A stretch of 64,000 bases of DNA from Pseudomonas putida. Lineage in GTDB: Bacteria; Pseudomonadota; Gammaproteobacteria; Pseudomonadales; Pseudomonadaceae. A program made the position numbers and the translations under genes. Positions 9,701-17,179 of the stretch are shown piece by piece (positions within the stretch are counted from its first letter, which is position 1; each line of letters starts with the position of its first letter). The notes beneath the pieces were generated by a model. That model made no database searches and had not been told where the DNA came from. It worked only from the letters and a program-made list of their open reading frames with translations. The stretch is taken from positions 62,001-126,000 of the forward strand of contig NZ_MKZO01000006.1 of assembly GCF_001941965.1 (NCBI RefSeq), given 5' to 3'.

Positions 9701-10296
9701 TCGTCGCGCACCAGCCAGACGTCCTGCTTGCCGCCCTCCATCGCGGACAGCACGATGGTCCAGCGCCGGTCGGGTTCGCGGTGCAGGCGGATGGCATCGA
9801 TGGTCATGTCGCCACGGGTACCGTAGTCGGTCCAGGGCAGGGCGCTCCAGTCGGTCTGGCTGGCGTCGAGGTTGTAAGCCACCAACAGCCGGGAAACGGC
9901 TTTGCCGCTGGTGTTGTCCTTGAGCGCCACCGCCAATGTGATACGTTCCTGGCCGTCGATCTCGGCCCAGGCTGCACTGAACGCCATGACATTGCTTGCG
10001 ACCGCGATGCTTTCCCAGCCTGCGGAAGCGTCCCCGGTGCGGCGTACCAGCGCCAGGCGCTGGCCCTTGCCCAGCGTCAGTACCATTGGCTCCACCGATG
10101 CATTGCGGCGATCGGGCAGGGCGATCATCCTGGCCTGGAAACGGCCAGCAGCCGTAGGGTCTGCCAGGTCGTCGCGGCCGAAGGTACGGGCGGGCTCGAT
10201 GTACTCGAGCACATCGGTCCCGATGGTGAAGCTGGCCTTCGCTTCGCCGTGTTCATCCAGGGCATCGAGCTGGCTGATTTTGGGAGTCTTGTCCAT
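6784..10296 (-). CDS. Large uncharacterised protein: beta-rich N-terminus, helical and hydrophobic C-terminus
   Basis: I do not recognise this 1170-residue protein. Residues about 30-415 are beta-rich with loosely repeated blades (for example DLYVGGHGVHLL, SVWALQADGQLLMT, VLLVYRDGHAGYLW), suggesting a beta-propeller or lectin-like fold. Residues about 420-500 resemble an Ig-like or carboxypeptidase-regulatory beta-sandwich. From about 625 to 705 there are long amphipathic helices rich in Phe, Trp and Lys. Hydrophobic stretches lie near 865-905, 928-948, 1042-1062, 1080-1103 and 1117-1158. No signal peptide is seen. The gene starts six bases after the TULIP-like gene and is surely co-transcribed. 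Hand-counted lines give about 55-63% GC, lower than the neighbours, which fits acquired DNA. A toxin or lipid/membrane-acting role is inference only. Confidence 0.75.
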   Translation of the reverse strand: MDKTPKISQLDALDEHGEAKASFTIGTDVLEYIEPARTFGRDDLADPTAAGRFQARMIALPDRRNASVEPMVLTLGKGQRLALVRRTGDASAGWESIAVASNVMAFSAAWAEIDGQERITLAVALKDNTSGKAVSRLLVAYNLDASQTDWSALPWTDYGTRGDMTIDAIRLHREPDRRWTIVLSAMEGGKQDVWLVRDDRAPSLQQALVFTVPSELKETLALDLGSVGDDATLFALGIQRSHDTLALFTRRMPGSRMSPTGVHPFVCPPDARVLSLGAASTDGSDLYVGGHGVHLLGKDEFFVRDPQFEEVIAPERARNIRQLSVCENAEGATSVWALQADGQLLMTCRENAAEQWNQSLMIRSDIAELAPVMGDDHLTAGVLLVYRDGHAGYLWRDAQGIWQESEIRVADPQGSATTTCFASNIVISDENGFGLPLSEVTLRASVLSTLVVNGRSVTTGPDTPIRVQTDAQGSLRIFNRALSFAPALYRIDIDACCQTLEVNPAATLYSRFDNLSVAELQAARSDDKPLLGDEYRSAEGSRTLEALVSALKQASLLLGDAAGPARLVPLGAGFDSQVGSHLSDQYAWGVASDGKGRLSSTTAAQALAIQGSDDAELGGFGESLSDLLEGLWARATSAVKSAFSFVIRKVGDAIEFVCEIAGKIRRFVLDTLQSIGTFFKNLWESVKIAAEEVWKYLKFLFNWKDIGKVRQYMLDNVDSQFVEMLELAERMKGSVGKGFDGVQERLRAHAKRLGINCAGQPVPGKPQHSLVREHSKEEHNKYEVTRTGPAAWVNDLINGITSAFVVYETPDLGDSHQKLEQDINQHLDELKAAFKDLGVNTKDVFGPEGFKLADLDFEKIEKLVLSLMFNIADVAVRVLKQVVTGLLTALQGLINSFRVLLFSKIRFPFMEKTFALLTGGKTIDTSFRIIDVVMWPAAVLTTITCKLALGDEAIELLMASDTLKQEKVTARFARIKRWTDLFRDIALNAYGVVTSLMKASLLTKGVLPKAAINWYQKILWAGQMLQKAATPFFPTGRKSGPWVEIFLSLSWLAGMTQLTLEFLNSESRGLLNASDNIMAQAVAAAPAAVLIAAGGLFWMLSYWADDESNPWKLANRIAYMASGVCMQACIIVVDPVTKALLYATGLGMVTWFAASYVTQQVIEFKKMPTE

Positions 10297-10302
10297 GCGC
10301 GC

Positions 10303-11931
10303 TTACCGTCCTTGCTTGTTGGTGGTGCCCTTGCCCTGGGTAAAGCTCTGGCGTGGGATGGTGACGTCGACGTACATCACGTCGAGCATCAGGTCGTGGT
10401 GTTCGCTGAAGCGCACATTGCGGAAGGCGAAGACCTTCTCCCCTGGCGGAACGAAGGCCATGTTGTCGAGTGTCACCTGTACCTTGCCGAAGGACTCTTC
10501 CAAGCGCAGGGCGATCTGCTCGCTGAAGCGCGTGGTCACTTCCCTGGCGCGCCTCACATCATAGTCATTGGAGATCTGCAGTACGTATTTCCTGATGAAG
10601 TCGTCGGGTTCGCCGCTGGCGAACGGAGCATGCGCCTTGGCGTTAATGCGCAGTACCGGCTTGATCGAATACTCCAGGCCCTTGTTCTCGATATCGAAGG
10701 TCAGCGAGCCGTTCAGTTCGATGTCCGACGCCGCGCGAGCCTCGGACTCGAACAGGGTTACCTTGCGTTTGCGTTCCAGGTGGATCCTTGCCATACCCTT
10801 CACGGACCAGGCATTGCCAGGCTGCGGAATAATGCTCAGATCGAGCCACTCCAGCAGCGCGTAGTCGATGTCATCGTGTTTGAACCTGAACATTTTCTGG
10901 TTCGACAGCCGCAGCGAGCGGTCCGACAGACTCACGTCCAGGCCGTCGAGTAGGTCCAGCTCCGGCTTGTCGAGACGTTGTGCGATGGTTCGGGAGGCGT
11001 CGGATATCGCGATCAGGCGCCTGGCTTCTGCCTCGAAGGCCTTTTGCAACTCCTTGTGCATGTGCTGCTGGAACAGGCGGCCGCGCAGCACCATCAGGCC
11101 GGCCACGCTGCTGTTCACGCCGTTGCCGCTTTCGATCTCATACCACGGGCCCAACTTCCCGCGTGCGGCATCGAGCTCATCGCCCGCGAGCATAGGGCGA
11201 CTGGTAGGGCCGGTGAACACGCCGAGGTAGTCCAGGGTGCGGGTGAGCGGGTTGCTTGGCCCCTGGCTGTGGTCGTCGGTGATCTTGAAGGCGTAGTCAC
11301 ACAGGGTGAAGGTTGACGGGCGCTCAGGTGCGGCGGGGTACACCACGCAGTTGAGAACCAGCTTGTCGTGCAGGGGTGAGACGTCGCTGCCCAGCCAGGT
11401 CTCCAGGCGGTCGAGCAAATTATCGCGCGATGCTTCGTCGGGCATACTGAAGCTGGTGACCTCAGGTGGCGCTTCCAGCGTGCATTGGCCTTTGGCCAGA
11501 GTCATCAGCAAGGCCTCGATCGAAAGGCCCCCGGCACCGACATCTTCCTCCCGTTCCCACTTTTCCACTTGGTCAGCGGCAGTGGAATCGAACTGGTACA
11601 ACTGGGCGGTGCTCAGCGTGCGTCGGTCCAGATGCGCGAAGAAATGCACTTTCCAGTGCAGGAACCTGGCGACCTCCTTTCCACCCTGTGTGGCTGACTC
11701 GATCTTCAGGCTCATGCGCACACGGTTATTGGGAGCTCCTTGGGTATCGAGGGAAATGGTCGGGTATCCCAGTACCAGATCCAGGCCGTCCACACTGATT
11801 TTGTCGGGGCTGCCGGTCCTGATACGCTTCCACACCTTCCAGCCCGCCCGCAGTTGGTCGTTGATCGACGCCTCCGAGAGCGAAAGCGCCATGTCGAAAT
11901 CCGTGAGCTTGTTCGTTGTTGCCAATGGCAT
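10303..11931 (-). CDS. TULIP/P47-like lipid-binding-fold protein (putative)
   Basis: The protein has 542 residues. The N-terminal block DFDMALSLSEASINDQL followed by Trp/Ile/Gly-rich beta strands is like the start of clostridial P47/OrfX-type TULIP proteins, where an amphiphilic beta-alpha barrel binds lipid. The C-terminal half again alternates strands and one long helix (around SEQIALRLEESFGKVQVTL). The start at 11931 was chosen over an in-frame ATG at 12087 because GAGGTGG lies a few bases upstream and the extra 52 residues look non-conserved. It heads a two-gene minus-strand operon with the 1170-aa protein. In Clostridium such proteins accompany toxin genes. The family call is from pattern memory, so it is tentative. 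Confidence 0.55.
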   Translation of the reverse strand: MPLATTNKLTDFDMALSLSEASINDQLRAGWKVWKRIRTGSPDKISVDGLDLVLGYPTISLDTQGAPNNRVRMSLKIESATQGGKEVARFLHWKVHFFAHLDRRTLSTAQLYQFDSTAADQVEKWEREEDVGAGGLSIEALLMTLAKGQCTLEAPPEVTSFSMPDEASRDNLLDRLETWLGSDVSPLHDKLVLNCVVYPAAPERPSTFTLCDYAFKITDDHSQGPSNPLTRTLDYLGVFTGPTSRPMLAGDELDAARGKLGPWYEIESGNGVNSSVAGLMVLRGRLFQQHMHKELQKAFEAEARRLIAISDASRTIAQRLDKPELDLLDGLDVSLSDRSLRLSNQKMFRFKHDDIDYALLEWLDLSIIPQPGNAWSVKGMARIHLERKRKVTLFESEARAASDIELNGSLTFDIENKGLEYSIKPVLRINAKAHAPFASGEPDDFIRKYVLQISNDYDVRRAREVTTRFSEQIALRLEESFGKVQVTLDNMAFVPPGEKVFAFRNVRFSEHHDLMLDVMYVDVTIPRQSFTQGKGTTNKQGR

Positions 11932-12205
11932 TGGACCACCTCGTTCCTTTAGGTTTTGATCCAGCCACCGGCTACCATCGGGCTGGACAACAAATAATGT
12001 CTCATTGCCATCATTGAAGGCTAGTGGAATGTCTCGGCCATTTGCGTGACAGCAAGGACCGGTGTGCGAGGGGCGACTCGAGGGCAAAGAGCACCGAAAA
12101 GGGGACTGACCGAACAGCGTTCCATTGCGATGCGAGCGCGGGTTGAATCGATCGAAGAAGTCCCTATGTGACCATGCTCGCCAGAGTCATTGGCTTGAGG
12201 ATCGA
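11932..12205. other. Gap upstream of the TULIP-like gene
   Basis: These 274 bases lie between the kinase stop and the chosen TULIP-like start. An ATG at 12087 in the same frame could extend the TULIP-like protein by 52 residues. Otherwise I see an AT-richer stretch around 11990-12015 that may hold the promoter, and no repeat or RNA gene. Confidence 0.4.
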
Positions 12206-13381
12206 TCAGTCAGCTTGAACGCCACCCGGCAAATGAATGGTGAACTTGGTCCCATACACCGGATTCGACGTCACCGAAATCCGCCCGCCATGGGCCTCGG
12301 CAATCTGCCGCACGATAAACAACCCCAGCCCCACCGAGCGCAACGCATCCTGCTGCTCGCTGGCGCGCACCATGGGTTCGAACAGGGTCGGCAATAACTC
12401 GTCGGCAATGCCCGCTCCGTGGTTGTGAACGGTGATGCTTGCACCATGCTCGGTCAGGTCGGTGGTCAGGGTGATGGGGTAATGCGGGTCGCCGTAGGCC
12501 ACGCTGTTGGCCACCAGGTTGCCGATCATCTGCTGCAGGCGGTCCGGGTCCACCGGGAACTCGCCACGGCCGCGGGCCAGATGGCGGATAGCGGCGCTGT
12601 CGAAGGCCACCCGCAGTTCCGCCACGCTGTGTTCGATGGCCTGCGCGAGGTCGACGGGCTGGCGGCGGATGCTGATGCCCTGGCCGATCCGTACCGAGGC
12701 GAAGTCCAGCAGGTCGACGATCATCCGCTGTGCGCGCTCGGCGGACTGGCCGATGCTGCTTAGCAGGCGGTGCTCTTTGTCGGAGCGCGCATCCCGTTCC
12801 AGCACCTGCGTGGCCATCTTGATCGCGGTCATCGGGTTTTTCAGGTCATGGCTGGCGATGGCGACCATGCGCTCGGCAAAGATGGCCCGGCGCTGGGTGC
12901 TTTCGTAGGCCTCTGCCAGTTCGGCCTTGGCCTGTTGCAGCGCGGTTTCGGCAGTGATCTTCTGCTCCAGCAGCTCTTCGGCCCGCTGCCTGGCGGCGAG
13001 AACGGCGCGCTCGTAGCGGTCACGCTCGGTGGTACCGAACAGGGCCAGCTCGTAGTGCACACCGTCAGCGGTTTCCCGGCGCACGCCGTTGAGCAGCATG
13101 GCAATGATATGCCCGTCGCGGTGCAGCAGTTCGAGCTTCACTTCGGCCACCGAGCCCTGCATCTTCATCAACGGCACCCAGTGGGTGCGCTGGAACAGGC
13201 GGGAGCCGGTGGTCAGCAACTGTTCGAAGCGACGCTCACAAAGGCTCGCCTGGTCATATCCCAGCCAGTTGCAGAAGGTCTGGTTGCTGCGCAGCAGACT
13301 GCCGTCCTCGGCCATGACCACCAGCCCGCAGGGTGCCTCTTCGAACAGGGATTCGCTGCAGAGCGACAGGGTGTCATCCAT
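12206..13381 (-). CDS. PAS-domain sensor histidine kinase (partner of RsbQ-like hydrolase)
   Basis: This soluble kinase of 391 residues has no membrane segment. A PAS domain spans about 8-120, a coiled-coil linker about 120-170, HisKA carries SHDLKNPM (His178), and the HATPase domain has N-box MIGNLVANSV and G-box VGLGLFIV. PAS domains bind small ligands or cofactors. The gene overlaps the end of the RsbQ-like gene by eight bases, so the two are translated together. In Bacillus, RsbQ works with the PAS-phosphatase RsbP; here the PAS is joined to a histidine kinase instead. No response regulator is adjacent, so the phosphorylation target is unknown. Confidence 0.85.
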   Translation of the reverse strand: MDDTLSLCSESLFEEAPCGLVVMAEDGSLLRSNQTFCNWLGYDQASLCERRFEQLLTTGSRLFQRTHWVPLMKMQGSVAEVKLELLHRDGHIIAMLLNGVRRETADGVHYELALFGTTERDRYERAVLAARQRAEELLEQKITAETALQQAKAELAEAYESTQRRAIFAERMVAIASHDLKNPMTAIKMATQVLERDARSDKEHRLLSSIGQSAERAQRMIVDLLDFASVRIGQGISIRRQPVDLAQAIEHSVAELRVAFDSAAIRHLARGRGEFPVDPDRLQQMIGNLVANSVAYGDPHYPITLTTDLTEHGASITVHNHGAGIADELLPTLFEPMVRASEQQDALRSVGLGLFIVRQIAEAHGGRISVTSNPVYGTKFTIHLPGGVQAD

Positions 13382-14186
13382 GGCCGAGGCCGCGCTGGGT
13401 CAGGAAACTGTCCATGGCTGCGGAACAGGCACTCGGTGCGCTCATCTGCGGGTAATGGCCGATATTGTCGATCAGGTTCAATTGGCTGTCGGGCAGCACG
13501 CTGTGCAGGTACTCGCCAACGGCCACCGGCACCACCGGGTCGTCGCCGCATTGCACGATCAGCGTCGGAGTTGGCAGGCCGGCAATATCCTGGCGATGGT
13601 CGGAGAGGAAGATCACCCGGGCGAAATGCCGGGCGATCTGCGCATCGGTGCGGCGGAAGCTGTTGGTCAGCTCTTCGCCCAGCGCCGGTTGCCCCGGAGC
13701 GCCCATCAATATCGGCGCCATGGTGCTGGACCAGCCCAGGTAGTTGTCGTCCAGGGTATCGAGCAGGGAATGGATCTCTTGCAGGGAGAAGCCGCCGGTG
13801 TAGTCCGGAGAGTCGATATAGCAGGGCGAGGCGCCGATCATCGCGTGGGCGGAGATCCGCCCTGGGCGCTGGCGGTCGGCCAGGACGCCGATCATCGCGC
13901 CCACCGAATGGCCGACGAGGATCACCGGGCCTTCGGCGTATTCGTCGATCAGTTCGTTGAGGTCCGAGGCATAGCCCCACAGGGAGGCGTATTTGTCGCG
14001 GTCGTGCAGCTCGACAGCGGACTGGCCCGCGCCGACCAGATCGTAGGTGACCACCCGGAAACGCGTGACGAAATGCGGCAAGAGGAATTTCCACATCGAC
14101 TGGTCGCAGCCGAAGCCATGGGACAGGATCAAGGTCGCGCTGCCGCTGCCGGCGAGGTGCACGTTGTTGCGTTTTTGCAGGGTCAT
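13374..14186 (-). CDS. RsbQ-like alpha/beta hydrolase
   Basis: This 270-residue alpha/beta hydrolase closely resembles Bacillus RsbQ and the plant receptors KAI2/D14. Shared landmarks are HGFGCDQSMW, the nucleophile elbow GHSVG (Ser94), SPCYIDSPDYTGGF, SDHRQD, CGDDPVVP (Asp216) and the His of NIGHYPQM (His244). These keep nearly the spacing of the RsbQ triad. RsbQ is thought to make or bind a small hydrophobic ligand sensed by the PAS domain of its partner. The gene is first in the operon and overlaps the PAS kinase gene. I infer a ligand-sensing module. Simple esterase activity is the alternative. Confidence 0.85.
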   Translation of the reverse strand: MTLQKRNNVHLAGSGSATLILSHGFGCDQSMWKFLLPHFVTRFRVVTYDLVGAGQSAVELHDRDKYASLWGYASDLNELIDEYAEGPVILVGHSVGAMIGVLADRQRPGRISAHAMIGASPCYIDSPDYTGGFSLQEIHSLLDTLDDNYLGWSSTMAPILMGAPGQPALGEELTNSFRRTDAQIARHFARVIFLSDHRQDIAGLPTPTLIVQCGDDPVVPVAVGEYLHSVLPDSQLNLIDNIGHYPQMSAPSACSAAMDSFLTQRGLGHG

Positions 14187-14368
14187 ACCTATCCCGGGGT
14201 TGTGCAGCGCGGTGCGTTCGTTGCCATTTCAGCGTAGTAGCAAAGTGATGCAATTGACCTTGCATTTGACGCTAAAGTTTCGTTTCGTGCGGTCATTTGG
14301 ATCTGAACGCGGGTGCTATGCAGCCCGGTACCATACGCGAAAAGGCTGTTGGGTGCGTGGATAATGCA

Positions 14369-14400
14369 AAAGCCCCCGGCGTTTTGGCGGCGGGGGCTTT
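14369..14400. terminator. Bidirectional rho-independent terminator
   Basis: AAAGCCCCCG (14369-14378) pairs with CGGGGGCTTT (14391-14400). On the minus strand the stem is followed by TTTT and AT-rich sequence. It serves the minus-strand acetyltransferase-cupin operon. The rest of the 14187-14568 gap holds the rsbQ-like promoter region and a REPIN. Confidence 0.75.
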
Positions 14401-14432
14401 GGGGGGATTCGATTGGGGAGCTTGTGCGGATT

Positions 14433-14506
14433 CTGTGGGAGCGGGTTTACCCGCGATAGCGATGGTGAATTCACTATCGTAATCGCGGGTGAACCCGCTC
14501 CCACAG
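14433..14506. repeat. REPIN, GCGGG-type
   Basis: Arms 14433-14457 and 14482-14506 are near-perfect inverted copies with core GTGGGAGCGGGTTTACCCGC. This is a second REP family, different in the stem from the GCTGGC type found at most other sites in the window. Confidence 0.85.
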
Positions 14507-14568
14507 GGTCCGCGTCGTGCTTTAGAAATGTACTCTGTGCGGCGCTCGATGAAACGCGACCCCTATAC

Positions 14569-14928
14569 CTAGCTCGCGGGCAAGAGAATCACGAAGTTCT
14601 TTTTCATATCTTCCAGCACGGTCCATTTGCCCTTGGCGCCTGGTTCGATAATGAAGGTGTCACCAGCGGCCAGTGTGACGGGGGCGCAACCCTCGAGTTC
14701 GATGACGCAGCGTCCACCCAGGACATGGCAGAACTCCCAGACCTTGTAGTCGATGCGCCACGCTCCGACGCTGGCTTCCCATTCTCCGGAAATGCGACCT
14801 TGCTGTTCATCGTGATAGTACTTGGAGGTCAGTGTATGAGGGGTGCCCTCCAGGACCTCTTCAAAAAAGGGAAGGTCGCGCACCGGTTGGATATCCAGTT
14901 CGCGGAACACGGTCAGTTTCTGGTTCAT
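14569..14928 (-). CDS. Cupin-domain protein (Cupin_3/DUF861-like)
   Basis: This small protein of 119 residues is one beta-barrel cupin. The region GEWEASVGAWRIDYKVWEFC followed by LGGRCVIELEG and LAAGDTFIIEPG matches the ureidoglycine-aminohydrolase-like/EutQ-like cupin pattern. Several metal-binding His positions of classic cupins are not obvious, so binding rather than catalysis is possible. It overlaps the acetyltransferase gene by four bases (ATGA), so the two form a coupled pair ending at the terminator near 14385. The function is unknown. Confidence 0.75.
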   Translation of the reverse strand: MNQKLTVFRELDIQPVRDLPFFEEVLEGTPHTLTSKYYHDEQQGRISGEWEASVGAWRIDYKVWEFCHVLGGRCVIELEGCAPVTLAAGDTFIIEPGAKGKWTVLEDMKKNFVILLPAS

Positions 14929-15518
14929 GGCTTTTGCTCCAGTACGTCGTAGGTTGGGCGATACATCAAATAGGCTTCACCGGTTACGCCCAGCATGGGG
15001 TGCGGAACGATCTGGCAGGTTTTAACGATCTGGAAACCATGGCGTTCATAGAAGCGGCGTGCACCGTGGTTCTCTGCGTAATCGATCAGGCATAGACCCT
15101 TCAGGCCAGCGTCGTCAGCGCGCTGCTGGGCGTGGCGAAGAAACTGGACGCCCAGCCCCTGGCTGCGCCAGGCCTCATCCAGGGCCAGGCTGGATATGTA
15201 CAAGGTGTCGTGTATTTCCATGTCGGAATAAGGCGCGAGTACGGGATCTGTCTCGACGGACCTGTCAGGGCTCTCGCGCAAGGCATAGCTGTGCATCATG
15301 CCGATGACCCGCCCTTCGGAAGTGGCCATCAGGCAGTTCTTGTAGGAGAAGTCGCCGTATTCCCTGGCATAGCGCGAGGCACCGACACTCAGCAATGCTT
15401 CTCCAGGTGCGGCCAGCTTGCTCCATATGTAATCGGCCATGCCCTCCGATGTCAGTTGAAAGAAACGCGCAATATCCTGCGCGTCCGAGGCTTGGGCGGG
15501 TCTGAAGGCGATAGGCAT
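14925..15518 (-). CDS. GNAT family N-acetyltransferase
   Basis: The protein has 197 residues. The GNAT core is visible: MPIAFRPAQASDAQDI at the N-terminus, central strand YISSLALDEAWRSQGLGVQFL containing the acetyl-CoA loop (R/Q-x-x-G-x-G type, here RSQGLG), and ENHGARRFYERHGF at the end. The start at 15518 was chosen because GGAAG sits eight bases upstream and the fold begins there; an upstream in-frame start adds an unlikely basic leader. The acceptor substrate is unknown. It is coupled with the cupin gene. Confidence 0.85.
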   Translation of the reverse strand: MPIAFRPAQASDAQDIARFFQLTSEGMADYIWSKLAAPGEALLSVGASRYAREYGDFSYKNCLMATSEGRVIGMMHSYALRESPDRSVETDPVLAPYSDMEIHDTLYISSLALDEAWRSQGLGVQFLRHAQQRADDAGLKGLCLIDYAENHGARRFYERHGFQIVKTCQIVPHPMLGVTGEAYLMYRPTYDVLEQKP

Positions 15519-15725
15519 GTACGGTGCTTCCGTGGGCTCGGGTGTTGGTCTTCGAGGATTACTCCGTTGGCAGGGTAGGCGGGTTGAAAGATTGCCGTGA
15601 TGCTCTGGGCGACAGTGTTTGCGCTGTGTGCGACGCAGACGTGGCGGTTTGACCTTTTCCAATGTCGGTCTGCGACAGGTTCAGAAATGCGACGATGACT
15701 GGGTCGTCACGGGCAGCTTCCCTCG

Positions 15726-16028
15726 TCATGCCTCAGCTCTCACGCACCTGTCTTCCTTGCGCAACGCATCGATCAGTGCCTGACAGACTTCCAGTGATTG
15801 CCAGGTAGCCCAGGCCACATCCGCCAGAGGCCGGGCGAGCATTTCGCATAGCTGGGCGTTGGATTCGAATGCCGATGTGACTGCTGCCGTGAGGTGCATC
15901 AGTACATCGTCGATGTCGACATCGGGATTCACCGCGAAAACGGGTGGATGAGTACCGTTACAGGCGCCGAAATGGGTGGCTGCGGTGGTTCGGCGAGAGG
16001 TCGGGGCAGGTGAGGTGTTTTCTTTCAT
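15726..16028 (-). CDS. Small DUF3077/DUF6124-like protein
   Basis: The protein has 100 residues with a disordered Thr/Ser-rich start, then FAVNPDVDIDDVLMHL and a helical stretch ending with EVCQALIDAL. This layout (short linker, V-x-P-x-V-x-x-x-D-x-L, two helices) is that of the small DUF3077/DUF6124 proteins common as single genes in Pseudomonas. The start at 16028 was chosen because the longer frame runs back into REP sequence. The function of the family is unknown to me. It stands alone between two REP-rich gaps. Confidence 0.6.
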   Translation of the reverse strand: MKENTSPAPTSRRTTAATHFGACNGTHPPVFAVNPDVDIDDVLMHLTAAVTSAFESNAQLCEMLARPLADVAWATWQSLEVCQALIDALRKEDRCVRAEA

Positions 16029-16194
16029 GGTGGCGATCCTTGGCGTTGGAGGAGTTGCCAAGCATCGGTGTAAAACGAGTCCGGGGCGACGGCCTATGTT
16101 CCGCATTCCGGATCCTGGACGCTGCGTTATGGCGCGCCAGGCACATGCCGAGAGCTCTTCAGCGTCCTTGCGATCGAGCGCCGCTTGCGCGGCG

Positions 16195-16290
16195 CATCGC
16201 TGGCAAGCCAGCTCCCACAAGGTCCGCGCTGGGCACAACGTTCTGCGGCTGGCTCAACACCCTGTGGGAGCCGGCGTTGCCGGCGATGAG
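16195..16290. repeat. REPIN in the 16029-16369 gap
   Basis: The arms are ATCGCTGGCAAGCCAGC near 16195 and a diverged copy GTGGGAGCCGGCGTTGCCGG near 16263. The arms differ at several positions, so this is an aged or mixed pair. I see no gene in the 341-base gap. Confidence 0.75.
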
Positions 16291-16369
16291 GTCATCAGCA
16301 ACAGCTTCAATCTGTGGGTCCAACATGGAGTCCCCCACAGTTCCCGTTTCGCAAGGATGCCTGTGTGCT

Positions 16370-17053
16370 TCATCCGCCCCGAAGAAACTCCAACACAACC
16401 CGCCCAACCCCCACCAGATCCCTGACACCCACGGCCGAATGCCCAGCCGGCATCACCACCAGCACCGGCGCCATCCGCTCCGCCTCCGAATACCGACCAT
16501 GCCCATTCCCCATCCCGCCATGATCACTGACAACGATCACCAATCGCTCAGGCCCAGGGGACACATTCAACGCGCTTTCCCACAATCGCCGCAGCCGCCC
16601 ATCGGTTTCCCGCACCGCCGCCGCATACCCCGCATCCCCCACATCGAACGCCCCGCGATGCCCGGCCTGATCCACCGCATCCAGATGAATGAACGCCAAC
16701 TGCGGCTGACAGCGCCGCCACGTGCCCAGCACCTCCTGCTCGATCGCCGCATCATCGGCCCGCAAGACCGTGGCGTGATGTAGCCCGGAACGCGCGTCCA
16801 GCCGCTCTCGCACCAACTCATAAAGCCGCTTCCACTGCGTAACCAGCAAGCTCCGGCTACCCGGCACATCCTCCTCGACACGCTCGAACAGCGTCTCGAC
16901 CTTGATCGGACCAGCGCTGTCATTGTCGAGAATCCCATGCTCCCTGGCCCAACGCCCGGTCAGCACCGTGATCCAGTCCGGCGCCGAGAACGTCTGCTGG
17001 GTCCGGCCACTGCTCACATCCACCGTCCCCGCCCTCACCCCGGGTGACTGCAC
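16370..17053 (-). pseudogene. Alkaline-phosphatase-superfamily enzyme, N-terminally truncated
   Basis: The open frame (227 residues from a GTG) carries the middle and end of an alkaline phosphatase/phosphodiesterase-type metalloenzyme: SSGRTQQTFSAPDWITVLTG with the likely Thr/Ser nucleophile region, HLDAVDQAGH, and the metal site VVSDHGGMGNGHG. The N-terminal strand with the first metal-binding Asp (usually in a G-I/F-D-G motif) is missing. The 120 bases upstream, up to the oxidoreductase stop, show no frame that supplies it. The front therefore seems lost by deletion at the junction with the LLM oxidoreductase gene. A functional short variant is possible but less likely. Confidence 0.55.
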
Positions 17054-17179
17054 AGCGCCAGGAGCACAAGGCCCTTGCGCAGCGCCAGGTATCGAGAGTT
17101 GGAAGACAGGGTCGGTTCACACCGTCAGCAAGCGGGAGCCTCGAACTCTACACCTGCAACCGCAACAGCTCCCGCGCAT

